This document shows positions 36,127-44,520 of a DNA stretch of 64,000 nt, piece by piece (within the stretch, counting starts at the first letter, position 1; every line of letters begins with the position of its first letter). The position numbers were made by a program, and so were the translations under genes. This stretch comes from Clostridium beijerinckii (GTDB lineage Bacteria > Bacillota > Clostridia > Clostridiales > Clostridiaceae). The notes beneath the pieces were generated by a model that saw only the letters and a list, made by a program, of their open reading frames with translations, did not search any database and was not told the origin of the DNA. The stretch lies in contig NZ_CP144906.1 of NCBI RefSeq assembly GCF_036699995.1, positions 2,046,001-2,110,000 of the forward strand, read 5' to 3'.

Positions 36127-36597
36127 TTAAATATTATCGCTATCACTGCAATAACATTCTTCGGAATTATTATCAACAGTAGTAGTATTGACAGTAGCAG
36201 ATTTTTTATTCTTTCCACATATATCTTTTACTAAACTTTTTACAATATCTAAGATTTGAGGAACTGTATCTACAATTCTATCATATGTAGTATCTTGATC
36301 TACAGGTAGCATTCTAACACCATCTTGTTTAACAACTAGGAATGCTACAGGTTTAACAGAAACCCCTGCTCCAGAGCCGCCTCCAAAAGGAAATGTTGTA
36401 CTTGTGATATTTTGCTTTAAATTTAGACATTCACTTCCACCAGAAGCGAATCCAAAGCTTAATCTTGAAACTGGAACGATATAAGTTCCATCTTTTGTTT
36501 CTATAGCTTTCCCTATTACTGTGTTTACATCAATCATATCCTTAAGATTTTCCATAGTACTTTTCATTAAGTTTTCGACATGTTGTTCACTTGACAT
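36127..36597 (-). CDS. gerW: Spore protein GerW/YtfJ family
   Basis: A 156-aa GerW (YtfJ) protein. Family hallmarks are MDVNTVIGKAIET-type opening (MIDVNTVIGKAIETKDGTY), IVPVSRLSFGFASGGSE, the Gly-rich FPFGGGSGAGVSVKPVAFL and VDQDTTYDRIVDTVPQILD. GerW is made in the forespore of Bacillus and affects germination. The C-terminal 25 residues are Cys/Asn-rich and variable. Its ribosome binding site AAGGGG lies 7 nt before the ATG but is the 3' arm of a 6-bp hairpin that begins right after the stop of the upstream ytfI-like gene, which suggests translational coupling. Confidence 0.93.
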   Translation of the reverse strand: MSSEQHVENLMKSTMENLKDMIDVNTVIGKAIETKDGTYIVPVSRLSFGFASGGSECLNLKQNITSTTFPFGGGSGAGVSVKPVAFLVVKQDGVRMLPVDQDTTYDRIVDTVPQILDIVKSLVKDICGKNKKSATVNTTTVDNNSEECYCSDSDNI

Positions 36598-36604
36598 AAT
36601 AAAT

Positions 36605-36620
36605 CCCCTTTACTAAGGGG
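36605..36620 (-). promoter_or_regulatory. Hairpin sequestering the gerW ribosome binding site
   Basis: Read on the minus strand, CCCCTT (36620-36615), a 4-nt loop AGTA and AAGGGG (36610-36605) form a 6-bp stem. The 3' arm is the gerW Shine-Dalgarno. The 5' arm starts at the base after the upstream TGA (36621-36623), so a terminating ribosome would melt it. Confidence 0.6.
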
Positions 36621-37163
36621 TCACCTCCCTTGTTTCTCATTGTTTTTTAACAAATTAATTATTATATATATAATGTTTGCAAGTGATAAGAAAATTATAC
36701 TTGAAGTTTCAATTTTTAGTAAAAATTTATCCTCAAATAGAGGGGTTATTTTAAAATTAAATCTCTTTATATTAAAAATGTAATTAAGGAGAATATAAGT
36801 TAATGATGTTGTATTATATATAATTCCATAGAAAATTGCAGTTCTTGCAGCATCGTTTAGGGAATAGTCCAAGGACAAATTTATTTTTAACAGTGGCTTG
36901 TATTTTAAACTACTTAAAGTAGAAATCAGATGCTTGAAATTTATTTTACTATTAATTTTTGAAAAAAATTTATGCTTATTTTTAATTAAAGGCGAATTTT
37001 TGAGTTTTTTTATACGTGTCGCTCTTTTCTTATTTCTAGAGATAAGATTAAATCCATATAATTTTATATAATAATCTATTGTAGAATAGTAAATACTAAA
37101 TTTAATAGGGATAGGAATAAAAAATATTAATAAGACCACTAAAAAGACATAAAATAATTTCAT
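36621..37163 (-). CDS. DUF2953 membrane protein (YtfI-like)
   Basis: A 180-aa protein with an N-terminal membrane segment (LFYVFLVVLLIFFIPIPI) and a second hydrophobic stretch near the C-terminus, with a basic central part. In Bacillus the DUF2953 protein YtfI is encoded directly upstream of YtfJ/GerW, and the same order here supports the call. The start has GGAGG about 6 nt upstream. It probably anchors or helps GerW in the forespore; the mechanism is unknown. Its stop is 23 nt before the gerW ATG, next to the sequestering hairpin. Confidence 0.82.
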   Translation of the reverse strand: MKLFYVFLVVLLIFFIPIPIKFSIYYSTIDYYIKLYGFNLISRNKKRATRIKKLKNSPLIKNKHKFFSKINSKINFKHLISTLSSLKYKPLLKINLSLDYSLNDAARTAIFYGIIYNTTSLTYILLNYIFNIKRFNFKITPLFEDKFLLKIETSSIIFLSLANIIYIIINLLKNNEKQGR

Positions 37164-37304
37164 AAAATTCCTCCAAACTATATCTACTCCATAATTATTG
37201 ACTAATAATAAAAAAATAAACCTAGAAAATTATCAAAATTAGGTTTAAAAAATAATTTTAAAGGTAAACTAGAACCAAATAGTAAGTTTAGAAGGTGATT
37301 AATT

Positions 37305-38159
37305 ATGCGAAAAGGTACTAGTAAATGCACTTCATTGATAGCACTAATTCTTATATGTACTCAAATAATATGTATAGATGCAAATGCTAAAAGTAAATCT
37401 AATAATTTAAGAGTAAATGCTAGATCTGCGATTGCATTGGATAAGGAAAGTCATGCAGTTTTATTTGAACAAAATGCTTATGAGATAGTTCCAATGGCAA
37501 GTACAACAAAGATACTTACTTCTTTAATAGCTATTGAACAAGGTAATTTAGATAAAAAAGTAGTAATAAGCAAAAAAGCAGCTAGTATAAGAGGATCTAC
37601 AGTTGGTTATAAAGAAAACGAAGAAATTACTTTAAGAGAGCTAGTTTTTGGGCTAATGTTTAAGTCAGGAAATGATGCAGCAATAGCTATTGCCGAGGAA
37701 TTAGGGGGATCAATAGAAGGATTTGCAGAAATAATGAATCATTATGCTAGGGGTATAGGAATATTAGATTCACATTTTGAGTCTCCTCATGGATTGGATA
37801 GTAGTAAACATTATTCTTCAGCATATGATTTAGCGATACTTACTGCTAAGGGTATGGATTACGATCTATTTAGAGAAGTAGTAGGAAGTAAACAAATCTC
37901 AAAGGAAAAGTATAATTTTACTAGAGATTATAATAACATAAATAAAATATTGTGGAGAATTCCAGGAGCTAATGGTGTCAAAACAGGATATACAGGCCAA
38001 GCAGGTAAGTGTTTAGTTTCATCAATTAATAATAATGGCAAAGATGTTATCATTGTGGTTTTAAATTGTCCAGATAGATGGAATGTTACAGAAAAAATAT
38101 ATAATTATGTATTAGAAAAAGTAGCATTTGGAAATCATACAGTTAAAGAATTGGTTTAG
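37305..38159 (+). CDS. D-alanyl-D-alanine carboxypeptidase (short S11 type)
   Basis: A 284-aa secreted S11 peptidase with signal peptide (residues 1-29, ending DANA) and motifs Ser66-T-T-Lys69 (ASTTKIL), Ser121-G-Asn123 (KSGNDAA) and Lys226-T-G (GVKTGYT). It is about 110 residues shorter than its paralog at 33 kb because it lacks the C-terminal beta domain, which resembles sporulation DacB-type enzymes that act on cortex. Context next to gerW/ytfI supports a spore role, but this is inference. The ribosome binding site AAGGTGA is present and a strong terminator follows. Confidence 0.93.
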   Translation: MRKGTSKCTSLIALILICTQIICIDANAKSKSNNLRVNARSAIALDKESHAVLFEQNAYEIVPMASTTKILTSLIAIEQGNLDKKVVISKKAASIRGSTVGYKENEEITLRELVFGLMFKSGNDAAIAIAEELGGSIEGFAEIMNHYARGIGILDSHFESPHGLDSSKHYSSAYDLAILTAKGMDYDLFREVVGSKQISKEKYNFTRDYNNINKILWRIPGANGVKTGYTGQAGKCLVSSINNNGKDVIIVVLNCPDRWNVTEKIYNYVLEKVAFGNHTVKELV

Positions 38160-38167
38160 TAAGCAAT

Positions 38168-38202
38168 AGTAGATAGTTTTTTATTACTATCTACTTTTTT
38201 TA
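38168..38202 (+). terminator. Terminator after the short dac gene
   Basis: A perfect 9-bp stem (AGTAGATAG / CTATCTACT) with a 10-nt loop is followed by a run of seven T. Confidence 0.9.
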
Positions 38203-38361
38203 TTAAATAAAGCATTTCAGAGAATCAAAGACAAGTAATCTGAGTATTAAAATATAGATTAAAATATTGCAAAATAAATAATTTTAAACAATTATATTTG
38301 TGTCAAATTAGATATTTTAAAATAATTTATATTAGAAGCAATTTTATCTAAAGGAGAAAAA

Positions 38362-39351
38362 ATGGTAAAAGAGGCTATTGATTGTATAGATGCGGGAACG
38401 GAGTATTGTCCATGTAAACTTGCAGAGTATGGGCAGTGTTTGACCTGCTCCCAATGTCAAGGCGAAGTTTTTTGCGATTGTTTAAATTGGAAGGGGGTTT
38501 GTATATATCAAGAACTCCATAATAATGGAAATAAAGCAAAAGAAGGTCGTAAAACTTTTGAATGTAGCGTGGTAGAGGTACAAAATTATAATGATAAATT
38601 AGTGATAATTAAATTTAAAGCTCCTCATAAATTAGTTATAGATTTGGTGAAACCTGGAAGCTATGTATTTATAAGAACTGATGGAAATAATTATTTTGAT
38701 GTTCCAATATCTATAATGAATTCAGATATAGAGAATGACACTATAATGGTTGCTGTTGAAATCAGGGGGGTTAAAACTGCTAAGTTATTAGATATAAAAA
38801 CAGGCGGGAACATAGTAATACGTGGACCTTACTGGAATGGTGTTTTTGGAATTAAAAATATATTGGCCCAAAAGAATAATAAAGCATTAGTACTTGCAAG
38901 AGGTATTGGATTAGCTCCTATGATACCTGTAGTAAAAAAATTAATTTCACAAAGTAATGATGTACAAATAATAATTGATAAAGATCCATTTGAAGAAAAT
39001 TTTTCTGAAGAAATTTTATCTGAATATAAAATAGAGGTATCAGAGTGCTCACTATTGGATAAGGGCAAGCTCTCAGACCATGCAAAAGTGTTGATTAAGG
39101 ATTCACTTAAAAATGGAACTAATTATATTCATGTAGCAGGGGCCGATATTTTGACTTATGGTGTTATTAACTATTTAAGCGACATTAATAGAAATGATGT
39201 CTCACTTTCATGTTGTAATAATTTTAAGATGTGCTGTGGTGAAGGAATTTGTGGAGCATGTACATCAAGATTTTCAGGTCACAGAGTAAAAAGATTCTGC
39301 AAAGAACAGGCTGACCCGAGAAGTATTTTTGAAGGGAGAAGATTTATATGA
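38362..39351 (+). CDS. Ferredoxin-reductase-like FAD/NAD [2Fe-2S] protein with Cys-rich N-terminus
   Basis: A 329-aa redox protein. Residues 1-50 hold nine cysteines (8, 16, 18, 26, 29, 32, 38, 40, 47; e.g. CLTCSQCQGEVFCDC) and probably bind a metal or cluster. Residues 65-230 look like an FAD-binding barrel plus NAD domain of the PyrK/ferredoxin-NADP reductase type (KPGSYVFIRTDG, LARGIGLAPMIPV). The C-terminal block MCCGEGICGACTSRF..RFC fits the PyrK-type [2Fe-2S] site. The ribosome binding site is AAGGAG. It overlaps the next flavoprotein gene by 4 bp (ATGA), so the two products likely form one complex. Electron donor and acceptor are unknown. Confidence 0.85.
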   Translation: MVKEAIDCIDAGTEYCPCKLAEYGQCLTCSQCQGEVFCDCLNWKGVCIYQELHNNGNKAKEGRKTFECSVVEVQNYNDKLVIIKFKAPHKLVIDLVKPGSYVFIRTDGNNYFDVPISIMNSDIENDTIMVAVEIRGVKTAKLLDIKTGGNIVIRGPYWNGVFGIKNILAQKNNKALVLARGIGLAPMIPVVKKLISQSNDVQIIIDKDPFEENFSEEILSEYKIEVSECSLLDKGKLSDHAKVLIKDSLKNGTNYIHVAGADILTYGVINYLSDINRNDVSLSCCNNFKMCCGEGICGACTSRFSGHRVKRFCKEQADPRSIFEGRRFI

Positions 39352-40625
39352 AGGTTATTATTGTTGGCGGAGGTTGGTCTGGATGCGCGGCAGCAATTTC
39401 AAGTAAAAAAGCTGGAGCAGATGTTACTATCATCGAAAAGACAGATTTGTTACTTGGACTTGGTAATGTAGGTGGAATAATGCGTAATAATGGTAGATAT
39501 ACTGCTGCAGAAGAATTAATAGCTCTTGGTGGAGGAGATCTGGTTAAAATCACAGATGAGATTTCAACTCATAAAAATATAGATTTTCCTGGACATAAAC
39601 ATGCTACACTTTATAATGTCAATTTAATAGAGGGAGTTGTTAGCAAATATTTGAAATCATTAGATATAAACCTAATGATGGAGAGTAGAGTTAATGATAT
39701 CAATTTTGATGGACAAAAAATAAAAGGTGTTTACCTTAGCGATGGAACTTATATAGAAGGTGACGTATTTATAGAAACAACAGGAACTACTGGGCCTATG
39801 GGAAATTGCTTGCGTTATGGAAATGGCTGCTCGATGTGTGTTTTAAGGTGCCCTGCTTTTGGGCCTAGAATCAGTATTAGTGAGAGATGTGGAGTTTCCG
39901 ATATTCAGGGTGAAAGAGGAGATGATATCTTAGGAGCGTTCTCTGGTTCTTGTAAATTGGCTAAAGAAAGTTTGTCAGATGAAATAAGAAATGAGTTAGA
40001 TTCTAAAGGTGTTGTAATTTTAAAAGTTCCTAATGAAGATATAAATTATGATAAATTAAGTACAAAAGTATGCCAACAATATGCTCTCAAAGAATTTGCT
40101 GAGAATATCATACTTTTGGATACTGGACATGCAAAGCTAATGACAACTTACTATCCGTTGCATAAACTAAGGAAAATAAAAGGATTGGAAAATGCTAAAT
40201 ATGTTGATCCATACGCAGGAAGTAAAGGAAACTCCATTAGGTATTTATCAGTTGCACCAAGAACTAATGACTTAAAGGTAATTGGTGTAGATAATTTATT
40301 CTGCGCAGGTGAGAAATGTGGGTTATTTGTAGGGCATACAGAAGCAATGTGTACTGGTACTTTAGCTGGGCACAATGCGGTAAGATTAGCTATGGGAATG
40401 CCGCTTTTGATACTTCCTTCATCTATAGCAATCGGAGATATAATAACTTATGCAAATGAAAAGGCTAGTACTAGAGAAGGAAGAAAAGATAGATATACTT
40501 TCGCAGGTTCCGTATATTTTAATAGGATGAAAGAATTGGGGTTATATACAATAGATGTAGATGAAATTACAAAAAGAATCAAAAAAGTAAATTTAGATAA
40601 TATTTTTAGTCAAAAATTATTATAA
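39348..40625 (+). CDS. FAD-dependent oxidoreductase partner (GidA-like fold)
   Basis: A 425-aa flavoprotein with the N-terminal dinucleotide-binding motif VIIVGGGWSGCAAAI and a second FAD contact near the C-terminus (VDNLFCAGEKCGLFVGHTEA). The middle holds a Cys cluster (NGCSMCVLRCPAFGPR, then SERCG) unusual for GidA/TrmFO proteins, suggesting a bound Fe-S cluster or redox-active thiols. It overlaps the [2Fe-2S] reductase by 4 bp. I do not think it is TrmFO, since the tRNA-binding C-terminal domain is missing. The pair may shuttle electrons from NAD(P)H to an unidentified acceptor. Confidence 0.83.
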   Translation: MKVIIVGGGWSGCAAAISSKKAGADVTIIEKTDLLLGLGNVGGIMRNNGRYTAAEELIALGGGDLVKITDEISTHKNIDFPGHKHATLYNVNLIEGVVSKYLKSLDINLMMESRVNDINFDGQKIKGVYLSDGTYIEGDVFIETTGTTGPMGNCLRYGNGCSMCVLRCPAFGPRISISERCGVSDIQGERGDDILGAFSGSCKLAKESLSDEIRNELDSKGVVILKVPNEDINYDKLSTKVCQQYALKEFAENIILLDTGHAKLMTTYYPLHKLRKIKGLENAKYVDPYAGSKGNSIRYLSVAPRTNDLKVIGVDNLFCAGEKCGLFVGHTEAMCTGTLAGHNAVRLAMGMPLLILPSSIAIGDIITYANEKASTREGRKDRYTFAGSVYFNRMKELGLYTIDVDEITKRIKKVNLDNIFSQKLL

Positions 40626-40660
40626 TAATTATTATAACTAAGAAGAGGTTATGAAGATTT

Positions 40661-40698
40661 AAAAGACATGGTATTTAAAATCATGTCTTTTATTTTTA
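40661..40698 (+). terminator. Terminator after the redox pair
   Basis: A perfect 10-bp stem (AAAAGACATG / CATGTCTTTT) with an 11-nt loop is followed by ATTTTTAC. Confidence 0.9.
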
Positions 40699-40872
40699 CA
40701 AAGAAACTTACATTAAGCATTAATTAAATAAGTTAGGAAAATTTATGCTATAAGCTGATATTAATTAAATTTTAATTAATTAGAAAGATAAATGAAATAA
40801 GTTTGGCTTTTTAACACCAATCATATGATTGTACATAACATATAGTATATAAAAACTGAGGAGGAATTAGAG

Positions 40873-41277
40873 ATGAGCAACAATAATAATTGCGATATTG
40901 CTTATGGTCGTCATTATAGAGGAAACCAACTTGGTGATAATTATTATAGGTATAGGGATCATAATCATGAATTTGTATCAAGCACAAATTATGCAGAAGA
41001 TGAGAAGTGTGAAGAACACAACCATCGTATTGCTGGGACTACTGGTCCAGCAATAAGGGTTGGACTATCTCATGTTCATAGAATTGAAGAAGTCACAGAC
41101 ACATTTAATGATCATAATCATAGAATTTGCATTACAACTGGTCCAGCGATTTATATTTCACGAAATAAGCATATTCATATAGTTCAAGGGCAAACATCAT
41201 TCAATGATGGGCATGATCACGATTATTTTTTTACGACTCTAATTGATGATCCATCTAATGTACCAGATAGAAATTAA
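40873..41277 (+). CDS. YmaF family His-rich protein
   Basis: A 134-aa hydrophilic protein with 17 or so His residues arranged in repeats of the form H-N/D-H-R/E-I/F plus TGPA: DHNHEF, EHNHRIAGTTGPAI, HVHRIEEVTDT, DHNHRICITTGPAI, HIHIVQG, GHDHDYF. This is the YmaF pattern (H.H.....T....H.H). The His pairs could bind metal. No signal peptide is seen. The ribosome binding site GAGGAGG is 6-8 nt upstream. Function is not established in any organism I know; Bacillus YmaF is uncharacterised. Confidence 0.82.
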   Translation: MSNNNNCDIAYGRHYRGNQLGDNYYRYRDHNHEFVSSTNYAEDEKCEEHNHRIAGTTGPAIRVGLSHVHRIEEVTDTFNDHNHRICITTGPAIYISRNKHIHIVQGQTSFNDGHDHDYFFTTLIDDPSNVPDRN

Positions 41278-41341
41278 CCATAAATTAAGCTGTTTTTGTT
41301 TGCAGGTATTATTGCCTAAACAATATGAATCTTCATAGCTA

Positions 41342-41396
41342 TTAGCCACACTCTAGCATAAATAGGGTGTGGTTAATTAGTTTTCTTATTTTTTCG
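41342..41396 (+). terminator. Terminator after the ymaF-like gene
   Basis: A stem of about 12 bp with G-U pairs (AGCCACACTCTA / TAGGGTGTGGTT) and a 7-nt loop is followed by a T-rich tail ending in TTATTTTTTC. Confidence 0.82.
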
Positions 41397-41424
41397 AAAA
41401 GACAGATACGTAAAAAAATCTACA

Positions 41425-41526
41425 CATATAAAAAGAGTGCGAAGCACAATACGGAACTTATATAAAAAGAGTGCGAAGCACAATACGGAACTTATATAAA
41501 AAGAGTGCGAAGTACAATATGGAATT
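41425..41526. repeat. Three tandem 34-bp repeats with a small dyad in each
   Basis: Units at 41425-41458, 41459-41492 and 41493-41526 follow each other with no spacer. Units 1 and 2 are identical except for the first base; unit 3 differs by four transitions. Each unit carries AAAAAGAGTGCGAAGCACAA, in which GTGC-GAA-GCAC is a dyad. In unit 3 the second arm is GTAC, which keeps pairing as G-U. On the minus strand each dyad is followed by TCTTTTTATA, a miniature terminator layout. They are not CRISPR, as there are no spacers. Confidence 0.95.
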
Positions 41527-41898
41527 TAACCAAAGTTTCTTGCAATCTTACTCTTAGGCAAAATAGAGGAGATTCATATCAAATTTGTTAAGTAAAAGTT
41601 ATATTTTTTGATAATAAATCAGAAGGATATTTATAATATTTTAAAATTATATGGAAGCAGAAAAAAGTTTTAATAAATTGTCAATAAAATTGACTTAAAT
41701 ATTAAATTAATTTTAAAATATTGATTTGAATTGTCAAAAGAATGATTATATTATAGACAAGAATATGTTTTATATGACATAAATATATTTTAATATTTAA
41801 ATATAGCATAAAAGTATATCAAAATTGCAAATAATAAATAAAAATACTATTCATTCTATTTGAATATGCTAAGTATTTAAAATTAAGGAGTAATAAAA

Positions 41899-43395
41899 AT
41901 GGCAAAGAATAACAAACAAAAGAAATTAACATTAATTACACTTATTCTGATGATCTTTACATCAGTTTTCGGATTTGCTAATATGCCAAGATCTTTTTAT
42001 CTTATGGGTTATGGGGCAATTCCTTGGTTTATATTAGGAGGGATAACATATTTTATACCATTTGCATTCATGATGGCGGAATATGGATCTGCATTTAAAG
42101 ATGAAAAAGGTGGTATATACTCATGGATGGAGAAGTCTGTAGGTCCTAAGTTTGCATTTGTAGGAGTTTTCATGTGGTATTCTTCTTACGTAGTATGGAT
42201 GATAAATATATGTTCTACTATTTGGATTCCGTTATCAAATACAATATTTGGAATAGATACTACATCAAGCTGGGGAATACTTGGATTGAATTCAACTCAA
42301 ATTTTAGGTGTACTTGGTGTTATATGGGTGTCTGCAACATATTTTATATCAAAAAGAGGAATAAGTAAAATAACTAAGATTACATCAGTTGGAGGAATAG
42401 CAGTAGCGCTTCTAAACATAGTTTTAATAGTGGGCGCAATTATAATATCTATATTAAACAAGGGACAATTTAAAGAGGAAATTTCATCTACAATGTCTTT
42501 TGTTAATTCACCAAATCCAGCTTATCAGAATATTAGTTCAGTTTTATCATTCCTGGTTTTTGCTTTATTTGCATATGGTGGTATCGAAGCTGTGAGTGGT
42601 CTTGTTGATCAAACTGAAAATCCAGAGAAGACATTTCCTAAGGGGATTTTAATAGCAGCAGCTATAATTTCTGTTGGTTATTCTCTTGGAATTTTCTTGA
42701 TTGGAATATTTACAAACTGGGCAGGCACTCTTTCGGGTGAAAACATCAATATGGCAAACGTTGCATATGTTGTTATGAATAATTTAGGATATACCTTGGG
42801 CAGCTCAATGGGATTAAGTAATTCGTTATCTATACAAGTTGGAAATTGGGTAGCTAGGTTCGTTGGATTATCAATGTTTTTGGCATTAACAGGGGCATTT
42901 TTCACACTATCATATTCTCCGCTTAAACAGTTAATAGAGGGAACACCAGCAAAACTTTGGCCAGGAAAGATGGCTGTTATTGATGAAAACGAGATGCCAA
43001 TAAATGCAATGTTTATTCAAACCATTATAGTAGCAGTTATGGTGCTATTTGTTTCTATGGGAGGAAGCAGTGCAAAATTATTTTTCACAATGTTAGTATT
43101 AATGACTAATGTTGCAATGACTATACCATATTTATTTTTATCAAGTGCATATATATCATTTAGAAAAAAGGATAATATAGAGAAGCCTTTTATAATATTG
43201 AAAAGTAAATCATCTGCTATATTTATAGGAATTATAGTTACGGCAGTGGTTGGATTCGCAAATTTCTTTACAATTATCGAGCCAGCAATTCATGGTGATT
43301 ACAAATCTACAATTGCTATGATTGCGGGACCTGTAGTTTTTGCTGTAGCAGCATTATTAATCTATGCTAACGGAGAGAAGAAAAAAGATATTTAG
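41899..43395 (+). CDS. APC-superfamily permease, YjeM-like (glutamate/GABA antiporter family)
   Basis: A 498-aa transporter with about 12 membrane segments. The N-terminal third (FTSVFGFANMPRSFYLMGYG, MMAEYGSAFKDEKGGIYSWM, SVGPKFAFVGVFMWYSSYV) closely matches the pattern of YjeM and other glutamate:GABA antiporter family members. FALFAYGGIEAVSGLVDQTE is the conserved TM6-7 region of APC transporters. Substrate is probably an amino acid but is unproven even for YjeM. The ribosome binding site AAGGAG is present. It stands alone, behind the 34-bp repeats and ahead of a long perfect hairpin. Confidence 0.88.
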   Translation: MAKNNKQKKLTLITLILMIFTSVFGFANMPRSFYLMGYGAIPWFILGGITYFIPFAFMMAEYGSAFKDEKGGIYSWMEKSVGPKFAFVGVFMWYSSYVVWMINICSTIWIPLSNTIFGIDTTSSWGILGLNSTQILGVLGVIWVSATYFISKRGISKITKITSVGGIAVALLNIVLIVGAIIISILNKGQFKEEISSTMSFVNSPNPAYQNISSVLSFLVFALFAYGGIEAVSGLVDQTENPEKTFPKGILIAAAIISVGYSLGIFLIGIFTNWAGTLSGENINMANVAYVVMNNLGYTLGSSMGLSNSLSIQVGNWVARFVGLSMFLALTGAFFTLSYSPLKQLIEGTPAKLWPGKMAVIDENEMPINAMFIQTIIVAVMVLFVSMGGSSAKLFFTMLVLMTNVAMTIPYLFLSSAYISFRKKDNIEKPFIILKSKSSAIFIGIIVTAVVGFANFFTIIEPAIHGDYKSTIAMIAGPVVFAVAALLIYANGEKKKDI

Positions 43396-43402
43396 AAAAT
43401 TG

Positions 43403-43463
43403 TTTGTACATAATAAAAATAACTAGGGGTTATAATCTCTAGTTATTTTTATTTGTACAAATA
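43403..43463 (+). terminator. Terminator after the yjeM-like gene
   Basis: A stem of about 23 bp with one defect (TTTGTACA..AAAAATAACTAG / CTAGTTATTTTTA..TGTACAAA) and a 12-nt loop. The symmetrical T-run can act in both directions. It is one of the longest stems in the window. Confidence 0.88.
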
Positions 43464-43601
43464 ATTTACGATTACATTATATATATTAAGGAAAAAATAA
43501 GAAATGTTAAACAATTATTAATTGAAAAATCAAGAAATGAGTTTTATAATTCAAGTGTACTATATGAATTAGTACACTTAATACAATTAGGAGGGAAGTT
43601 T

Positions 43602-44129
43602 ATGAAAAAATCAACGATAATTATTATGATTGGAATTGTCATTATAATTACTGCTTTTCTTGGGATGGATAATAATAAAATCTATCAAAAGCAGAAGCAT
43701 TTTGAAACAATAAATGAAGTTCTAGATCAACTAAATGGTAAGCCATTAAAAGCAATTGATGAAACTGGAAAGTTCACTGAAACAAATGAGTTTAAAGAAT
43801 GTTTTTCAGAACGAAAAAGGATAACTAATATTGATTTTAATTTCTCAAAGGTAAAAATAGAAAAAGTATATGATCTTAGCGAAAAAGATAAAAATGAAAT
43901 GTTAAGTGAATATGATGGATTTAGAAATAATTTTTCTAAAAGACGTCCAATAACAAGAGAAGAACCAATAAGTTTAATTGTTGATGCAGATAATTACAGA
44001 TATCCAGAGGGAAAAAATGATAGGCCACAAAAGCTAAAAGTTAACTTGGTCCTTGTAGATGAGGGAGAAGGTTTAGTAATTGATTATATTACGTATCATT
44101 CTTATGTAGAAGGTAAAGACAATGCTTAG
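43602..44129 (+). CDS. Membrane-anchored or exported protein of unknown function
   Basis: A 175-aa protein with a short basic start and one hydrophobic segment (TIIIMIGIVIIITAFLGM, residues 5-22) acting as a signal anchor; no lipobox Cys. The rest is charged and soluble (KRRPITREEPISLIVDADNY, KLKVNLVLVDEGEG). I do not recognise a family. It overlaps the gntR start by 8 bp and so heads a four-gene operon with regulator, ATPase and permease. It may be the extracytoplasmic part or a sensor for that system. The ribosome binding site is AGGAGG. Confidence 0.75.
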   Translation: MKKSTIIIMIGIVIIITAFLGMDNNKIYQKQKHFETINEVLDQLNGKPLKAIDETGKFTETNEFKECFSERKRITNIDFNFSKVKIEKVYDLSEKDKNEMLSEYDGFRNNFSKRRPITREEPISLIVDADNYRYPEGKNDRPQKLKVNLVLVDEGEGLVIDYITYHSYVEGKDNA

Positions 44130-44520
44130 AGTTGATCCTAGGAGTAGTACTCCTATTTATGAACAAATAGAACTTGGGATAAAGGAACTTATTCTAAAAG
44201 GAGCTTTAAAGATGGGTGAGAAATTACCATCAGTTAGAGAGTTGGCATCAATACTTATGATAAACCCTAATACAATAAGCAAAGCCTATGGTGAACTCGA
44301 AAGAGAAGGTATAATTGAAACTTTAAGGGGAAAAGGAACTTTTATAACATCTAATTATGAAGGTAAGGGGGATCATAAAAAAATGGAGCACATTTCAAAT
44401 GAATTAAAAAAAATTATACTTGAGGCAAGTTATGGGGGCGTTAGTAAAGAAGAATTTATAAGGTTAGCGCTTCAAATATTTTCTGAGTTAGGGGTGGATG
44501 ATAATGATAGAAGTGAATAA
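44122..44520 (+). CDS. GntR family regulator, YtrA subfamily
   Basis: A 132-aa repressor. The winged helix covers residues 5-75 (PIYEQIELGIKELILKGAL, KLPSVRELASILMINPNTISKAY, LRGKGTFI), and the short C-terminal helical tail of about 45 residues defines the YtrA type, which lacks an effector domain and typically controls an adjacent ABC transporter. It overlaps the genes on both sides (8 bp upstream, 17 bp downstream). YtrA-type operons of Firmicutes often respond to cell-wall antibiotics, a possible role here. Confidence 0.93.
   Translation: MLRVDPRSSTPIYEQIELGIKELILKGALKMGEKLPSVRELASILMINPNTISKAYGELEREGIIETLRGKGTFITSNYEGKGDHKKMEHISNELKKIILEASYGGVSKEEFIRLALQIFSELGVDDNDRSE

Larger units (their letters stand above)
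41278..41898. other. Intergenic region with terminator and tandem repeats
   Basis: This 621-bp region, the longest in the window without a gene, holds the ymaF terminator (41342-41396), three tandem 34-bp repeats (41425-41526) and about 370 bp of A/T-rich DNA leading to the yjeM-like gene. A possible promoter there is TTGAAT, 17 bp, TATATT near 41727-41755. I see no ORF. Confidence 0.55.

Noticed and set aside
39348..40625. TrmFO tRNA methyltransferase
   Set aside because: The GidA-like N-terminal fold fits, but the C-terminal half and the Cys cluster do not, and the gene is coupled to a PyrK-like reductase.
41425..41526. Possible CRISPR array
   Set aside because: The repeats are directly adjacent with no spacers, only three copies exist, and no cas genes are in the window.
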